From Marinilabiliales bacterium (GTDB lineage: Bacteria > Bacteroidota > Bacteroidia > Bacteroidales > ML635J-15), in assembly GCA_002869385.1 (NCBI GenBank), contig PKTB01000022.1, forward strand, positions 62,001 to 126,000: a DNA stretch of 64,000 bases, written 5' to 3'. Each line of letters begins with the position of its first letter. Position 1 is the stretch's first letter. The translations under genes and the position numbers were made by a program. Under the pieces are notes generated by a model. The model was given only the letters and a program-made list of their open reading frames with translations. It searched no databases and was not told the origin of the DNA. Positions 51,994-60,999 of the stretch are shown one piece after another.

Positions 51994-53258
51994 TGGATTG
52001 GATTATTATCATAGTTTCAATGATCTTCTCTGCTTTCTTTTCGGGAATGGAGATTGCTTATGTATCATCAAATAAGCTAAGACTTGAGCTTGCATCCAAA
52101 GAAACAGGACTTAATTCCAGAATACTTACAGTTTTTAATAATAAACCAGCTCATTTCATTTCAGCAATGTTGGTAGGAAATAACCTGGTTCTTGTTATAT
52201 ATGGTATCTTCATGGCTAAAATGCTTCAGGCTCCAATAGAGTCTATAATTAGCGGTGAACTGTGGGTATTAATTATTCAAACACTTGTTTCAACGATTTT
52301 CATCCTTGTTTTTGCTGAGTTCTTGCCAAAAACACTTTTTAGAATAATTAGTAATAGAGCATTAAGTACTTTTTCATTTCCTTTAATTTTCTTCTACTTT
52401 GTTTTCTATCCGGTTGTTGCATTTACAATGTGGTTGTCGGAGCTTATCATGAAAGTGTTTGTGCGTGGAAGCATGGATAAAACTCAGAAGGAAAGAGCTT
52501 TTGGTAAAGTTGATATTGACGATATAATTGATAAAAGTAAACTTGATAGTACTCCGAATAAACAAGCTCAGGAATTAAAAATATTCCAGAATGCTATGGA
52601 TTTTTCTTCGATTAAACTTAGAGAATGTATTGTTCCGAGGAATGAGATTCAGGCAATTCCAATTACAACTGAAATAGATGAATTAAGAGAAAAATTCATA
52701 GAATCCGGTCATTCAAATATTCTTGTTTACAAAGAAAATGTTGATGAGATTAGCGGATACGTAAATGTGAAGGATATTTTTAAAAACCCTCAGAAGCTTC
52801 GTAATGTTGTTCGCCAAATAATGATTGTACCTGAGACGATGTCTGCTAAGAAATTGTTTGAACAGCTAATTCAGGATAAGAAGAGTCTTGCTATTGTTGT
52901 AGATGAGTTCGGCAGTACTTCAGGAATGGTAACAATTGAAGATATTCTTGAGGAAATCTTCGGCGAGTTTGAGGATGAACATGATATTCCTGAAATCAAC
53001 GTACATATTACAAATGAGGGTAACTATGTTATGAGTGGTCGTCAGGAACTTGACGATTTTAACGAAGAGTTTGGTTTTGATTTAAACGAATCTGACGATT
53101 ACGAAACAATTGCAGGATATATTTTATATCATTATGGTTCATTCCCAAAACAATCTGAAGTAATTAAAATTAGGGATGGAGCAAAGGAATATAAATTCAA
53201 GGTTTTGAAAATACAGGACACAAAAATCGATAAGATTATGTTGTATGATGAGGGGTAG
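51993..53258 (+). CDS. CNNM/CBS/CorC_HlyC domain membrane protein (GldE-like family)
   Basis: 421 aa. Four-helix CNNM transmembrane domain at 1-150 (FFSGMEIAYVSSNKLRLEL), two CBS domains about 205-325 (REKFIESGHSNILVYKENVD; SLAIVVDEFGSTSGMVTIED), and the CorC_HlyC transporter-associated domain at the end (GNYVMSGRQELDDFN). Members act in Mg2+/Co2+ homeostasis; the gliding protein GldE belongs to the same family, so a T9SS link is possible but unproven. Last gene of the coaX-lptC operon. Confidence 0.9.
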   Translation: MDWIIIIVSMIFSAFFSGMEIAYVSSNKLRLELASKETGLNSRILTVFNNKPAHFISAMLVGNNLVLVIYGIFMAKMLQAPIESIISGELWVLIIQTLVSTIFILVFAEFLPKTLFRIISNRALSTFSFPLIFFYFVFYPVVAFTMWLSELIMKVFVRGSMDKTQKERAFGKVDIDDIIDKSKLDSTPNKQAQELKIFQNAMDFSSIKLRECIVPRNEIQAIPITTEIDELREKFIESGHSNILVYKENVDEISGYVNVKDIFKNPQKLRNVVRQIMIVPETMSAKKLFEQLIQDKKSLAIVVDEFGSTSGMVTIEDILEEIFGEFEDEHDIPEINVHITNEGNYVMSGRQELDDFNEEFGFDLNESDDYETIAGYILYHYGSFPKQSEVIKIRDGAKEYKFKVLKIQDTKIDKIMLYDEG

Positions 53259-53352
53259 GTTTGTTGATCGGTAGTCGGTGTTTTGGTAACCAGTAATCAG
53301 TGTGTCAGTAACCGGTAATCAGTAGTTTGTGTGTCAGTAGTCAGACATCGGT
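53259..53352. repeat. Degenerate tandem array of GTAATCAGT-type units at the tadA 3' end
   Basis: Imperfect 8-10 base units (ggtaatcagt, gtgtcagtaa, ccggtaatcag, gtcagtagtcag) fill the gap between the CNNM gene and tadA. The array runs into tadA: the last codons of tadA are read from a unit. A related array in inverse orientation is at 54481-54607. Confidence 0.75.
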
Positions 53353-53787
53353 TTTCCGTCTCCTTTCCCTAAAAAACTCAGTCATTAAATCAGCGCATTC
53401 ATTTGCTAAAATACCTTTAATAATATTTGTTTTAGGATGAAGTATTTTTTCGTTAAAGCATGTATAACCTTTTTTATCATCACTGGCTCCATAAACAATA
53501 TTTGATATTTGTGACCAGCTTAAAGCTCCTGCACACATTGTACAAGGTTCAAGAGTAACGTAAAGTGTACAGTCTTTAAGATACTTTGATCCCAAGTTAT
53601 TTGCAGCAGCAGTTATTGCTAAGATTTCAGCGTGCGCAGTAACATCATTTAGAAGCTCTGTTTGATTATGTGCACGGGCAATTGGCCTGTTATTGCAAAT
53701 TATTACTGCCCCCACAGGAACTTCACCAGCTTCGGCAGCTTTTTCTGCCTCCATAATTGCCATTTTCATAAACTTTTCATGCTCCAT
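53341..53787 (-). CDS. tadA: tRNA-specific adenosine deaminase
   Basis: 148 aa, full length. Converts A34 of tRNA-Arg to inosine. Zn2+ site: TAHAEI (His and catalytic Glu, near residue 51) and EPCTMCAGAL (PCxxC). N-terminal EHEKFMKMAIMEAEKAAEAGEVPVG is typical. The C-terminal few residues (KTDV) derive from the tandem array that begins there. Overlaps folK by 11 bases, so the two are coupled. Confidence 0.94.
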   Translation of the reverse strand: MEHEKFMKMAIMEAEKAAEAGEVPVGAVIICNNRPIARAHNQTELLNDVTAHAEILAITAAANNLGSKYLKDCTLYVTLEPCTMCAGALSWSQISNIVYGASDDKKGYTCFNEKILHPKTNIIKGILANECADLMTEFFRERRRKTDV

Positions 53788-54271
53788 ATCTTAGTCTTTT
53801 GATTTTCCCTTTGTCATTACAAGATTCTAGCATTTGAATAATATTTACCTTAGAAATCGGATCAATGAAACTTGGCTCAATATCCTTAAGCGGCAATAAT
53901 ACAAACAATCTATCTTTAATTCTGGGATGAGGAATTTCAAGATTATCACGTTTTATCTCTTTATCTCCAAAATATAAAATATCAATATCCATAGTTCGTC
54001 CCTGATAGCCACTTTTTGTTCTAATCCGTTTTAGTTCTTTTTCTATCTCAAGAATAATCTTCAGGACATCATCCTCTAAAAGGTCTGTATTTAGTTTAAT
54101 TACAGCATTAGTAAAATATTTAGCATGATCAAACCCCCATGGTTCACTTAAATAAATTGGTGAAACTTTTTCGGGTACAGCAATTCGCTCAGAAATTAGT
54201 GTTATTACTTTTCTGATGTTTTCCAATCTGTTTCCCAGATTACCACCGATACCAAGATAAATATTCAACAT
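53777..54271 (-). CDS. folK: 2-amino-4-hydroxy-6-hydroxymethyldihydropteridine pyrophosphokinase
   Basis: 164 aa HPPK of folate synthesis. Transfers pyrophosphate from ATP to 6-hydroxymethyl-7,8-dihydropterin. Motifs: IYLGIGGNLGNRLENI, SPIYLSEPWGF, the catalytic GRTMDIDILYFG (two Asp for Mg2+) and IPHPRIKDRLFVLLPL. Upstream gene of the folK-tadA pair. Confidence 0.94.
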   Translation of the reverse strand: MLNIYLGIGGNLGNRLENIRKVITLISERIAVPEKVSPIYLSEPWGFDHAKYFTNAVIKLNTDLLEDDVLKIILEIEKELKRIRTKSGYQGRTMDIDILYFGDKEIKRDNLEIPHPRIKDRLFVLLPLKDIEPSFIDPISKVNIIQMLESCNDKGKIKRLRYGA

Positions 54272-54601
54272 TCAATAAACAATATTCAATAATCAATATT
54301 TCCCGATAAAATAGAAATTGTAATTAGTTAAATTCTTTACAATTTCAATTATTATTATATTCGATAAAAAAAATTCTATAACAATTTCTTTTTTTATCGA
54401 GGATCCCCTAAGAATTACAAAAATCATAGATTTTTTATTCTTCGGGACAATAATCAATTTGAAATAGTGAGAAAGTCTAAACAAAAAACCGATAACCGAA
54501 AACCAATTAACTGATTTTACCCTGAGATCCTCGAAGGGTAACCGATTAACTGACACACGTCACCCGTCACCCGTCACCGGTCATCGGTCACCTGTCACCC
54601 G
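54272..54601. other. Repeat-rich intergenic region
   Basis: 330 bases without a supported gene. It contains inverted repeats (gaaattgta / tacaatttc near 54311-54346; a long A/T hairpin cgataaaaaaaatt / tttttttatcg near 54361-54400), a ttattcttcgggac element (54436-54449, also at 33408-33419), and the tandem array described separately. An 87-codon frame here (54293-54556) is rejected. Confidence 0.55.
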
Positions 54602-54607
54602 TCATCC
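54481..54607. repeat. Degenerate GTCACCGGTCA-type tandem array at the 3' end of the radical SAM gene
   Basis: Units such as aaccgattaactgacac and cgtcacccgtcaccggtcat repeat imperfectly. The array includes the stop codon of the radical SAM gene (54602-54604). Related to, and inverted relative to, the array at 53259-53352. Confidence 0.75.
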
Positions 54608-55609
54608 CTCAGTACAATTTCTACACATTTCAATCATATTTCTTTGCGAAAATACATTTTTTATAAATTCTTTGTAAGCATTTTCGTTTCTTATTTCATT
54701 TATCGGTGTTTTATTCACATCGCTAAGAATGAATTCAGCATTTTTATCAAAACAGCATGGCACAAGTTTTCCATCCCAGGTAATTACTGATCCAAAAATA
54801 ATTCGTTTACATCTGTTATGAATAGGCTTTTTTAAATTTTGATTTCCGTCTTCATCAATTATGTATCTCGAATATTTTAAGTTTTCTGGAATTAAATCTA
54901 TTTGATCTTTGCCATAAATTTGAGCAGACTTAATAACTGTTATGTCAATTTTATATTTTCGTTTAATGTTTTTTATTTCTGTTATTTCATGTTCGTTATG
55001 ACGAAAAACTAAAAATTGTAGTTCTATTAGTGGTCTTTCTTTTTTAGGAAAATTCGAAATTGTTTCAAGTGTTTGTAAAACTCTTGACATTTCCCCGTTT
55101 ATACGATATAAATTATATGTTTCCTGGCTTAATCCATCCAGGGAAATAATTAGTTTGTCGGGTTTGGAATTAATAATTCTTGTTATTGTTTCAGTAGGCA
55201 GATTTGCATTTGTTGATAGTTCTGTCCGCACCTTATTTTTGCGAGCATACTCGATCATTTTTGGCAAATCGCTATTTAAAAGAGGCTCACCCTGAAAGTG
55301 TAAGACTAAATTTATAAGATGTTTTTTATTTTCATCTACCACTTTTTTAAATAAATCAAAATCAGCATAACCTTTTGGTCTAGTTAACACTCCACTACCT
55401 GATGGACATGCAGGACATTTTAAATTGCAGTAATTTGTTGGTTCGAATGATAAAAAGGATGGAGGAGGGGTTTGTGATTCTGATAGTTTTACTTCAAGCT
55501 TATTGCTATCGCCATAAATTCGTTTGAGTTTATTGTAATAAGACTTTAATCTGATAAGGTTCTTAATCTTATAGATGCTTAGATATCTGATATTACTAAA
55601 TAATTTCAT
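54602..55609 (-). CDS. Radical SAM protein with SPASM-type C-terminal cluster
   Basis: 335 aa. The 4Fe-4S SAM motif CNLKCPAC (CxxxCxxC) lies near residue 62, followed by FQGEPLLNSDLPKMIEYA, typical of radical SAM barrels. C-terminal Cys residues in HNRCKRII, GKLVPCCFDKNAEF and EMCRNCTEG resemble a SPASM auxiliary-cluster domain. Such enzymes modify peptides, proteins or cofactors. No precursor peptide gene was found next to it, so the substrate is unknown. The 3' end merges with a tandem array. Confidence 0.88.
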   Translation of the reverse strand: MKLFSNIRYLSIYKIKNLIRLKSYYNKLKRIYGDSNKLEVKLSESQTPPPSFLSFEPTNYCNLKCPACPSGSGVLTRPKGYADFDLFKKVVDENKKHLINLVLHFQGEPLLNSDLPKMIEYARKNKVRTELSTNANLPTETITRIINSKPDKLIISLDGLSQETYNLYRINGEMSRVLQTLETISNFPKKERPLIELQFLVFRHNEHEITEIKNIKRKYKIDITVIKSAQIYGKDQIDLIPENLKYSRYIIDEDGNQNLKKPIHNRCKRIIFGSVITWDGKLVPCCFDKNAEFILSDVNKTPINEIRNENAYKEFIKNVFSQRNMIEMCRNCTEG

Positions 55610-55649
55610 ATAGTAAAATAGTGCAATTTAGTTAAATTAATTAGCTATA

Positions 55650-55682
55650 AAAAAAAGGGTTGCAACAAATGTTAGCAACCCA
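55650..55682 (-). terminator. Terminator of the beta-helix gene
   Basis: Stem gggttgc / gcaaccc with an eleven-base loop, followed on the minus strand by a long T run. Confidence 0.8.
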
Positions 55683-55706
55683 ATCTCTCAATTGTTATGA
55701 AAAGAA

Positions 55707-57329
55707 CTATTGTTTGATAAGCTTAATAGTTGTGTTTGATGTGTCAGATCTAAGCTTAATCAAATAAAAACCTGCACTTAAGTTTTCAATGCTTATTTTA
55801 TCATTGTTTGAATGATTTTGCTTTTTTATCAGAAGTTTTCCTGAGTAATCGTAAATCTCAATATATGTAATTTTTTCATCTGAATTTATAAATATATAAT
55901 CATCAGCAGGATTTGGATAAACAATAATCTCACTATTTATGCTATTTATTTCTGATTCGATATTTGTAGCAACATATTCATAACAACCCATATCAGGATT
56001 GGCATCACGTTCGTTACCGTCAATATCTGTTGTTGGAATGTAGTTGTAAATATCAAGTGGGTCGCTTGTAACACCTTCATTAATTCCAACAGAACCTAAG
56101 TCTAAACGATAATCAGATGAGCCAATATCAGAGAAATCAGGTGTTTCGTATGATACTCCGTCTCCAAAACTGGTAAAGCCTGAACCAAGAATACTATTAG
56201 ATACATAAAAATAATCATCATGCCAGATTCTTAAATCTACAGGACCACCCCAGTCGGCAGTGTTTCCGCTAACAATACAGTTTATAAGAGTTGGTTCGTT
56301 AGATGCTGTTCCATCAGGGTTATAACTGCCTGTATAAAGACCAGCACCAACATCAGATGATGAGTTATTTGTCAATGTGCAATTTATAAGATAAGGGCTA
56401 GACGATCCATCTACACCCATTGCACCTGCTCTTGAAGCATGGTTTTCAGCAAAAAGACAGTTAATAAAAATAGGCTCAGGGCATACCCAATCAATATACA
56501 CTCCACCACCTTTAGCATCACATGTGTTACCAATGAATTTACATGCTTCGATAATTGGTTCAGAGTCTAAATCAATAGAAAGTCCACCACATCGCATCAT
56601 TGCTGAATTATTAATAAAGTCACAATTGTAGATATGTGCAATTTCTGAGGATGTTGTTGGAAATTCTGTTGCAGACATAATATACATTCCTCCACCTTTA
56701 GGAGCATCATTATCGATAATGATACAATTTTGAACTGTTGGAGCGCATTTAAATATTAAAATACCTGCCCCCGACATTTCATTTCCTGTGCTAAGAATGG
56801 ATTCAGGGTCAGTAACTTTGCTACCATTTTTTCCTGGTCCTGACATTTCGATATTTCCACCTGTAATAGTAAACCCATCTAAAAGGCCATTTGTCCAACT
56901 GCTGTAGTAACTGCCCATGTCATTACCAAAAAATGTAATAACATGCTTAACTTGATTTGCACTACCACTCGACTGGTTTCCATCAATTGTACAGACATTT
57001 GTTACATAATCTCTTTGGTCTAATTGCGTTTCTGTGCCATCAAATCCGCCATATACTTCAACGCCTTCTAACATCTCAATTGTGTTGTCTTCGGAGCTTG
57101 AATATATATAATACGTTCCTTCTTTTACCCACACCTGAGCTGTTTCAGATGAAGGATCGCTTAATGATGATTCTGCTGCATTAATTCCTTCTTGTATTGT
57201 TTTAAATGCAGTTCCCCAACTAGTTCCTGAACCTGATGAAGTAACAGATCCATCAACATAATATACAGTTTGTGAGAATACCATACTTGAGGCAAATATT
57301 GCTATGATATATATTATCGTTTTTTTCAT
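55707..57329 (-). CDS. Exported parallel beta-helix protein with T9SS type A sorting domain
   Basis: 540 aa. Signal peptide MKKTIIYIIAIFASSMVFSQ. VYYVDGSVTSSGSGTSWGTA opens the right-handed beta-helix of the pectate-lyase-like / choice-of-anchor Q type, with many short turns rich in NC, GG and N-N-S (GGGVYIDW, NCLFAENHASRAG), ending at DMGCYEY. The last 75 residues are a type A T9SS signal: VYPNPADDYIFI, IEIYDYSGKLL, LSAGFYLIKL. Probably a surface-attached or released glycan-active or adhesive protein. 54 bases after a related beta-helix gene. Confidence 0.88.
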   Translation of the reverse strand: MKKTIIYIIAIFASSMVFSQTVYYVDGSVTSSGSGTSWGTAFKTIQEGINAAESSLSDPSSETAQVWVKEGTYYIYSSSEDNTIEMLEGVEVYGGFDGTETQLDQRDYVTNVCTIDGNQSSGSANQVKHVITFFGNDMGSYYSSWTNGLLDGFTITGGNIEMSGPGKNGSKVTDPESILSTGNEMSGAGILIFKCAPTVQNCIIIDNDAPKGGGMYIMSATEFPTTSSEIAHIYNCDFINNSAMMRCGGLSIDLDSEPIIEACKFIGNTCDAKGGGVYIDWVCPEPIFINCLFAENHASRAGAMGVDGSSSPYLINCTLTNNSSSDVGAGLYTGSYNPDGTASNEPTLINCIVSGNTADWGGPVDLRIWHDDYFYVSNSILGSGFTSFGDGVSYETPDFSDIGSSDYRLDLGSVGINEGVTSDPLDIYNYIPTTDIDGNERDANPDMGCYEYVATNIESEINSINSEIIVYPNPADDYIFINSDEKITYIEIYDYSGKLLIKKQNHSNNDKISIENLSAGFYLIKLRSDTSNTTIKLIKQ

Positions 57330-57383
57330 TTTCTCAAAGTTTAATAGTTATAAATTCAATTACGGACAGTTGTTTCCTGAGCA

Positions 57384-58787
57384 TTAGCATGTTTCATCTG
57401 AGTCGATATCCTGGTCACTTCCAAATGTATTGTCGTTGACAGTTAAAGAAACTCCGTTGTCGTTTGCAATAGCATTGCCAAGCGCTCCGCCAAAGTTTCC
57501 AGTGAAGTCTGAATTTGAAATATTGGCGTAGTTTCCTGTATTATTATAGTTTGAAATAGCTCCACCTCTATATGTTGCACTGTTATTTGTAAAATTACAA
57601 TTAGAAACAAACCAATATGTTCCGCCTAATTGAGAAGCCATATCGTCTGAGTAGATTGCACCTCCGTTTCCATTTGTGGAATTTGAATCAAATGTGCAGT
57701 TGTCAATTGTTATTGGAGCTGTTTCATAAGCGCCGTAATCTATATAAATTGCACCACCACGCCACTCTGCTTGGTTTGACGAGAAATTACAGTATAATAT
57801 GTCAGAACTTGCACCAACACGCATTACTATTGCACCTCCGTTGTTTGCAGAATTATCTGTAAAGTTGCAACCTTCAATCGTAACAATGTCGGTTGTTGCT
57901 GATGTAGCTCCGTTTATATTAAAAATATAAATTGCACCACCTTCGTCGGCATAGTTTTCTTCAAATTTACAATTAATAACAGATGCTTTGTCGTCTGCAA
58001 GATATATTGCTCCACCCATTCTATCTAATCTATCTCCATTGGCATTACCTTTTGTTAGTGTTAGTCCATTTAATATAGAGTTCTTGGAAGTTTTTACAAT
58101 ATGGTACGAATTGTCAGATATATCATCTAAAGTTCCGATATCACCACTGAGTATTGTTAGGTTTGTTATTGGATCTTGCTCGCTAATATCAGTTTCTGTG
58201 CCATCAAAACCACCATATATACTTACATTTTGCCCCGGCTCAAAAGAGATGTTTCTATCAGTGCCATCAGTTGGTTTGTAGGTTCCGGCTTTTACCCAGA
58301 TATTTCCTCCACCTGCAATATTTGCAGCTGAAATTGCAGATGTCAGACTTTGTTTTGCATTAGCCCAACTTAGTCCATCATTTGAGTCATTGCCTGCATC
58401 TCCATCAACATAATAAACACTTAGTGCTGCTCCAAATATCTCGAAACCACCACTTAAACTTAGGTTTAATTCATCACCACCACCAACTACAAATTGTACA
58501 ATAACATCGTAATTTCCGGAAATAGTTCCTCCCGGGATATCAAAAGTTGCATCCACATTTGTTTCAGATGTCCTATTAAAGCTTGTTGCAGAAATACTTC
58601 CAATTAAAACATCTTCGGGTTGAACATCTGATGGGGGGAGAGGAGGCATAACACTATTTTCTAGTGTAATAGAAACGTTTACAGTTTCTCCGTCATTACC
58701 CGAATCGGGGGATATACTTGTAATGCCCTGATTAAATGCACTTAAGCAGAATGCAGATAATACTAAAATAATTAGGATCTTCTTCAT
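57384..58787 (-). CDS. Exported parallel beta-helix protein without sorting domain
   Basis: 467 aa. Signal peptide MKKILIILVLSAFCLSAFNQ. Residues about 20-120 form an IPT/TIG-like beta domain (SISPDSGNDGETVNVSITL), then SVYYVDGDAGNDSNDG introduces a beta-helix (GGAIYLADDKAS, GGAIVMRVGAS, GGAIYIDYGAY, GGAIYSDDMAS; one GGAI per turn). Ends DSDETC-stop (TAA 57384-57386), but eight more codons (CSGNNCP and a real-looking TAA at 57360-57362) follow in frame, so the stop may again be a substitution. Lacks the type A signal of its neighbour. Confidence 0.82.
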   Translation of the reverse strand: MKKILIILVLSAFCLSAFNQGITSISPDSGNDGETVNVSITLENSVMPPLPPSDVQPEDVLIGSISATSFNRTSETNVDATFDIPGGTISGNYDVIVQFVVGGGDELNLSLSGGFEIFGAALSVYYVDGDAGNDSNDGLSWANAKQSLTSAISAANIAGGGNIWVKAGTYKPTDGTDRNISFEPGQNVSIYGGFDGTETDISEQDPITNLTILSGDIGTLDDISDNSYHIVKTSKNSILNGLTLTKGNANGDRLDRMGGAIYLADDKASVINCKFEENYADEGGAIYIFNINGATSATTDIVTIEGCNFTDNSANNGGAIVMRVGASSDILYCNFSSNQAEWRGGAIYIDYGAYETAPITIDNCTFDSNSTNGNGGAIYSDDMASQLGGTYWFVSNCNFTNNSATYRGGAISNYNNTGNYANISNSDFTGNFGGALGNAIANDNGVSLTVNDNTFGSDQDIDSDETC

Positions 58788-58906
58788 GTTGATTTAGAAT
58801 TAAAAGTTTCTGAAACAAATATAAAGTGTGCAATAAAGATTAAAAAATAAATTAACTGAATTAGTTAAATTTATCGACGAATTAGAAACAAATGCCCAAG
58901 AAAGTC

Positions 58907-59149
58907 TCAATTGCTGTTTTTTGCACTTATTTCTGAGATTTTAGTTTTAATTTCGTTTAAAACTGCTCCCGAGAATTGCATAATGATTTCATAATCCCAC
59001 TTGCCCGATAAGATATCATCAAAACTTATTTTTGTGATATTTGGATTCTTACCCGGGTCCCAGTAATCTTTGTAAATTACCTGCAAATTCTCGATGTAAA
59101 TAATACGTGAGTGATAGTTCTCGTGTTTTTCCCAGCGTGTTTTTCGCAT
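58907..59149 (-). CDS. Small protein coupled to the PD-(D/E)XK nuclease gene
   Basis: 80 aa, no signal peptide, basic N-terminus (MRKTRWEKHENYHSRIIYIE), central YKDYWDPGKNPNITKISFDD, and a C-terminal amphipathic helix (FSGAVLNEIKTKISEIS). The ATG overlaps the stop of the nuclease gene in TAATG, so translation should be coupled at fixed stoichiometry. No known domain recognised. Candidate regulatory, immunity or adaptor subunit of the nuclease (inference). Confidence 0.7.
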   Translation of the reverse strand: MRKTRWEKHENYHSRIIYIENLQVIYKDYWDPGKNPNITKISFDDILSGKWDYEIIMQFSGAVLNEIKTKISEISAKNSN

Positions 59150-60999
59150 TATTTATTAATTGCTTTGACTATTCGGTCTTCTTTTATAAGAACATCTTTC
59201 ATTAATAGTTGGTATGGGAATTGTTTATGTTTTGAAACTTTAAATGCATCTAAAATTTTACTTAAGGAAGCAGCAGTGATTAATGAAATGTTTAACTCAA
59301 AATCTAATTCACAGTCATTAATAAAATCATCACTAAAATCGGGTGCGATTAGTAGAGATTTGATTACATTATAGCCATTAAAAGTTGCGAGGTCGATATA
59401 TGATTTAATTTGTCTGGAAACACTACTGAACTTGTTGTACCCACTTTCTTTAACCGTTTTGCATTCAATAACAATTACATCATTATTCCCTAGGTTAATA
59501 ATTACATCTATCTTATCTTTTTTAGTATTGATAGATTTTTTGAGCTTCTCATCTACATCAAAACCTAATTTTTCAAAAATGTTTTTTGTAATTTCCTCAA
59601 ATTTTAAACCTAGTTCACTTTCTTTTATATTTATTCCATTATCTTTTAACTCATTTTGTTTTCTAAATCCTATATTTTCATAGTTTTCAATGTATAGGTT
59701 TTCTGTATCCTTATATGCGTCAAGTATGTTTAAAACTAAATTGCCTCTTTTTTTAATTTCAAATTTATCACAAAATTCATTTAAATTATCTTTGTTTAAG
59801 GTATCAAGAATATCTCTAGGTTTAATATTGTAATCTAAAAGATACTCGCTTTTTAGAACATATTCATCTTGTAGTTCAAATTCATCTTTGAGATTTTTAT
59901 TTAACTTTGGGAATGCGTCGTTAAGGTCTATTAGTAGCTTATCATAACCGTCTACAGAAATGCAAACCTTGTCATCTAATTCAATTTCTTCAAAATACTC
60001 AATAATATTGCTAACTTTTTCCTCTAAAGTTACTCCTTTAAGGTTAGTTGTCATATTAAAACAGTTAGTCCAGACTTCATTTAGGAATTTTTTCTTATCT
60101 GTCAGAGATGTTCCTTCTTTATGAAGGTCATTTATTACTAAAAGAGAAAATGGAATACCTTCATTGATAATATCAATGATTTTTTCTTGGAATGTTTTTT
60201 TAGTGTCAATATTATGTTTTCTACAAACTAAATTAATCTGAGGTTCTCGTAATTGTTTTAAGAATCTTCTGTAAAACTTATCTGCAATTTCTTTTTCTCT
60301 TAGTTTCCTTAATACTCTTACAATCTCATCTGGGATATAGATTTGGCTGTTCTTCTTTGAATAAAATATTATGCCAATATTCTTAAGATTATTAATTAGA
60401 TTATCTATTTCGACTCTATTTGGTTTGATAATAATGTAATTAATAAGCTTTATTTCTTCTAAAGATAGTTCTAATTTATTAGCTAAAGTTAGTAATATCG
60501 ATAACTCATCACTAGTAACTTTAGGATCTCTATTTTGCTCTAAATCATTATAATATGCAGTATGTAAACAGTCAAGATAAATTGAATAATCTCTTTTCCT
60601 TGTATCATCGATATTTGACTTTTCAGATTCAAGTTCTTTTTTTAATTCATTTGTTTTTTGCTTTATACTTTTTAATTCATTTTCATAAAGTCTAGAGAAC
60701 CAATCTTGTTTCATTAAATTATTACCATCTCTAATAATGATATCGACAACAATATCAAGTTGAGAAGATGTTTCAAAAAACTCATGTTTAAGGTGTTCAG
60801 AGAATTCTTCTTTAATTAATGAAAAAATGCGTGAAATGTTTTGACTATCTGTTTCTTTTAAGTTATTATTGCTGGCAGATAATATCTTATCAATTTCCTT
60901 TAAGTTCTTAGGATTACAATTTATTATGTTGTCAATGATTTTTAGGAATGAATTTTTTTCAAGTGAATTAACTTTTTCTAATACCTTTTCTAGTTTCAT
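59149..60999 (-). CDS. Large protein with SAP-like segments and C-terminal PD-(D/E)XK nuclease domain
   Basis: 616 aa, Lys/Asn/Ile-rich and more AT-rich than its neighbours. N-terminal 130 residues are helical with a coiled coil (NELKKELESEKSNID). Two segments look like SAP-type helix-extension-helix DNA-binding motifs (about 265-300, VCRKHNIDTKKTFQEKII; about 405-435, NEFCDKFEIKKRGNLVLNI). The C-terminal domain from about 460 shows the nuclease core: Glu468/469 (FEEI), Asp498 (KIDVIINL), Glu512-x-Lys514 (VIECK), then SRQIKSYI with Gln530. Probably DNA cleavage; a defence role is suggested by the isolated two-gene layout and composition, without a methylase or known defence gene nearby. Confidence 0.72.
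   Translation of the reverse strand: MKLEKVLEKVNSLEKNSFLKIIDNIINCNPKNLKEIDKILSASNNNLKETDSQNISRIFSLIKEEFSEHLKHEFFETSSQLDIVVDIIIRDGNNLMKQDWFSRLYENELKSIKQKTNELKKELESEKSNIDDTRKRDYSIYLDCLHTAYYNDLEQNRDPKVTSDELSILLTLANKLELSLEEIKLINYIIIKPNRVEIDNLINNLKNIGIIFYSKKNSQIYIPDEIVRVLRKLREKEIADKFYRRFLKQLREPQINLVCRKHNIDTKKTFQEKIIDIINEGIPFSLLVINDLHKEGTSLTDKKKFLNEVWTNCFNMTTNLKGVTLEEKVSNIIEYFEEIELDDKVCISVDGYDKLLIDLNDAFPKLNKNLKDEFELQDEYVLKSEYLLDYNIKPRDILDTLNKDNLNEFCDKFEIKKRGNLVLNILDAYKDTENLYIENYENIGFRKQNELKDNGINIKESELGLKFEEITKNIFEKLGFDVDEKLKKSINTKKDKIDVIINLGNNDVIVIECKTVKESGYNKFSSVSRQIKSYIDLATFNGYNVIKSLLIAPDFSDDFINDCELDFELNISLITAASLSKILDAFKVSKHKQFPYQLLMKDVLIKEDRIVKAINK

Noticed and set aside
54293-54556. 87-codon minus-strand frame between folK and the radical SAM gene
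   Set aside because: Runs through inverted repeats and the tandem array; no domain, leader or plausible composition.
53259-54607. CRISPR array
   Set aside because: Units are short, degenerate and contiguous with no regular spacers, and no cas genes are present.
58907-60999. Classical type II restriction-modification system
   Set aside because: No methyltransferase motif in either protein or in neighbouring genes; only a nuclease-like domain is visible.
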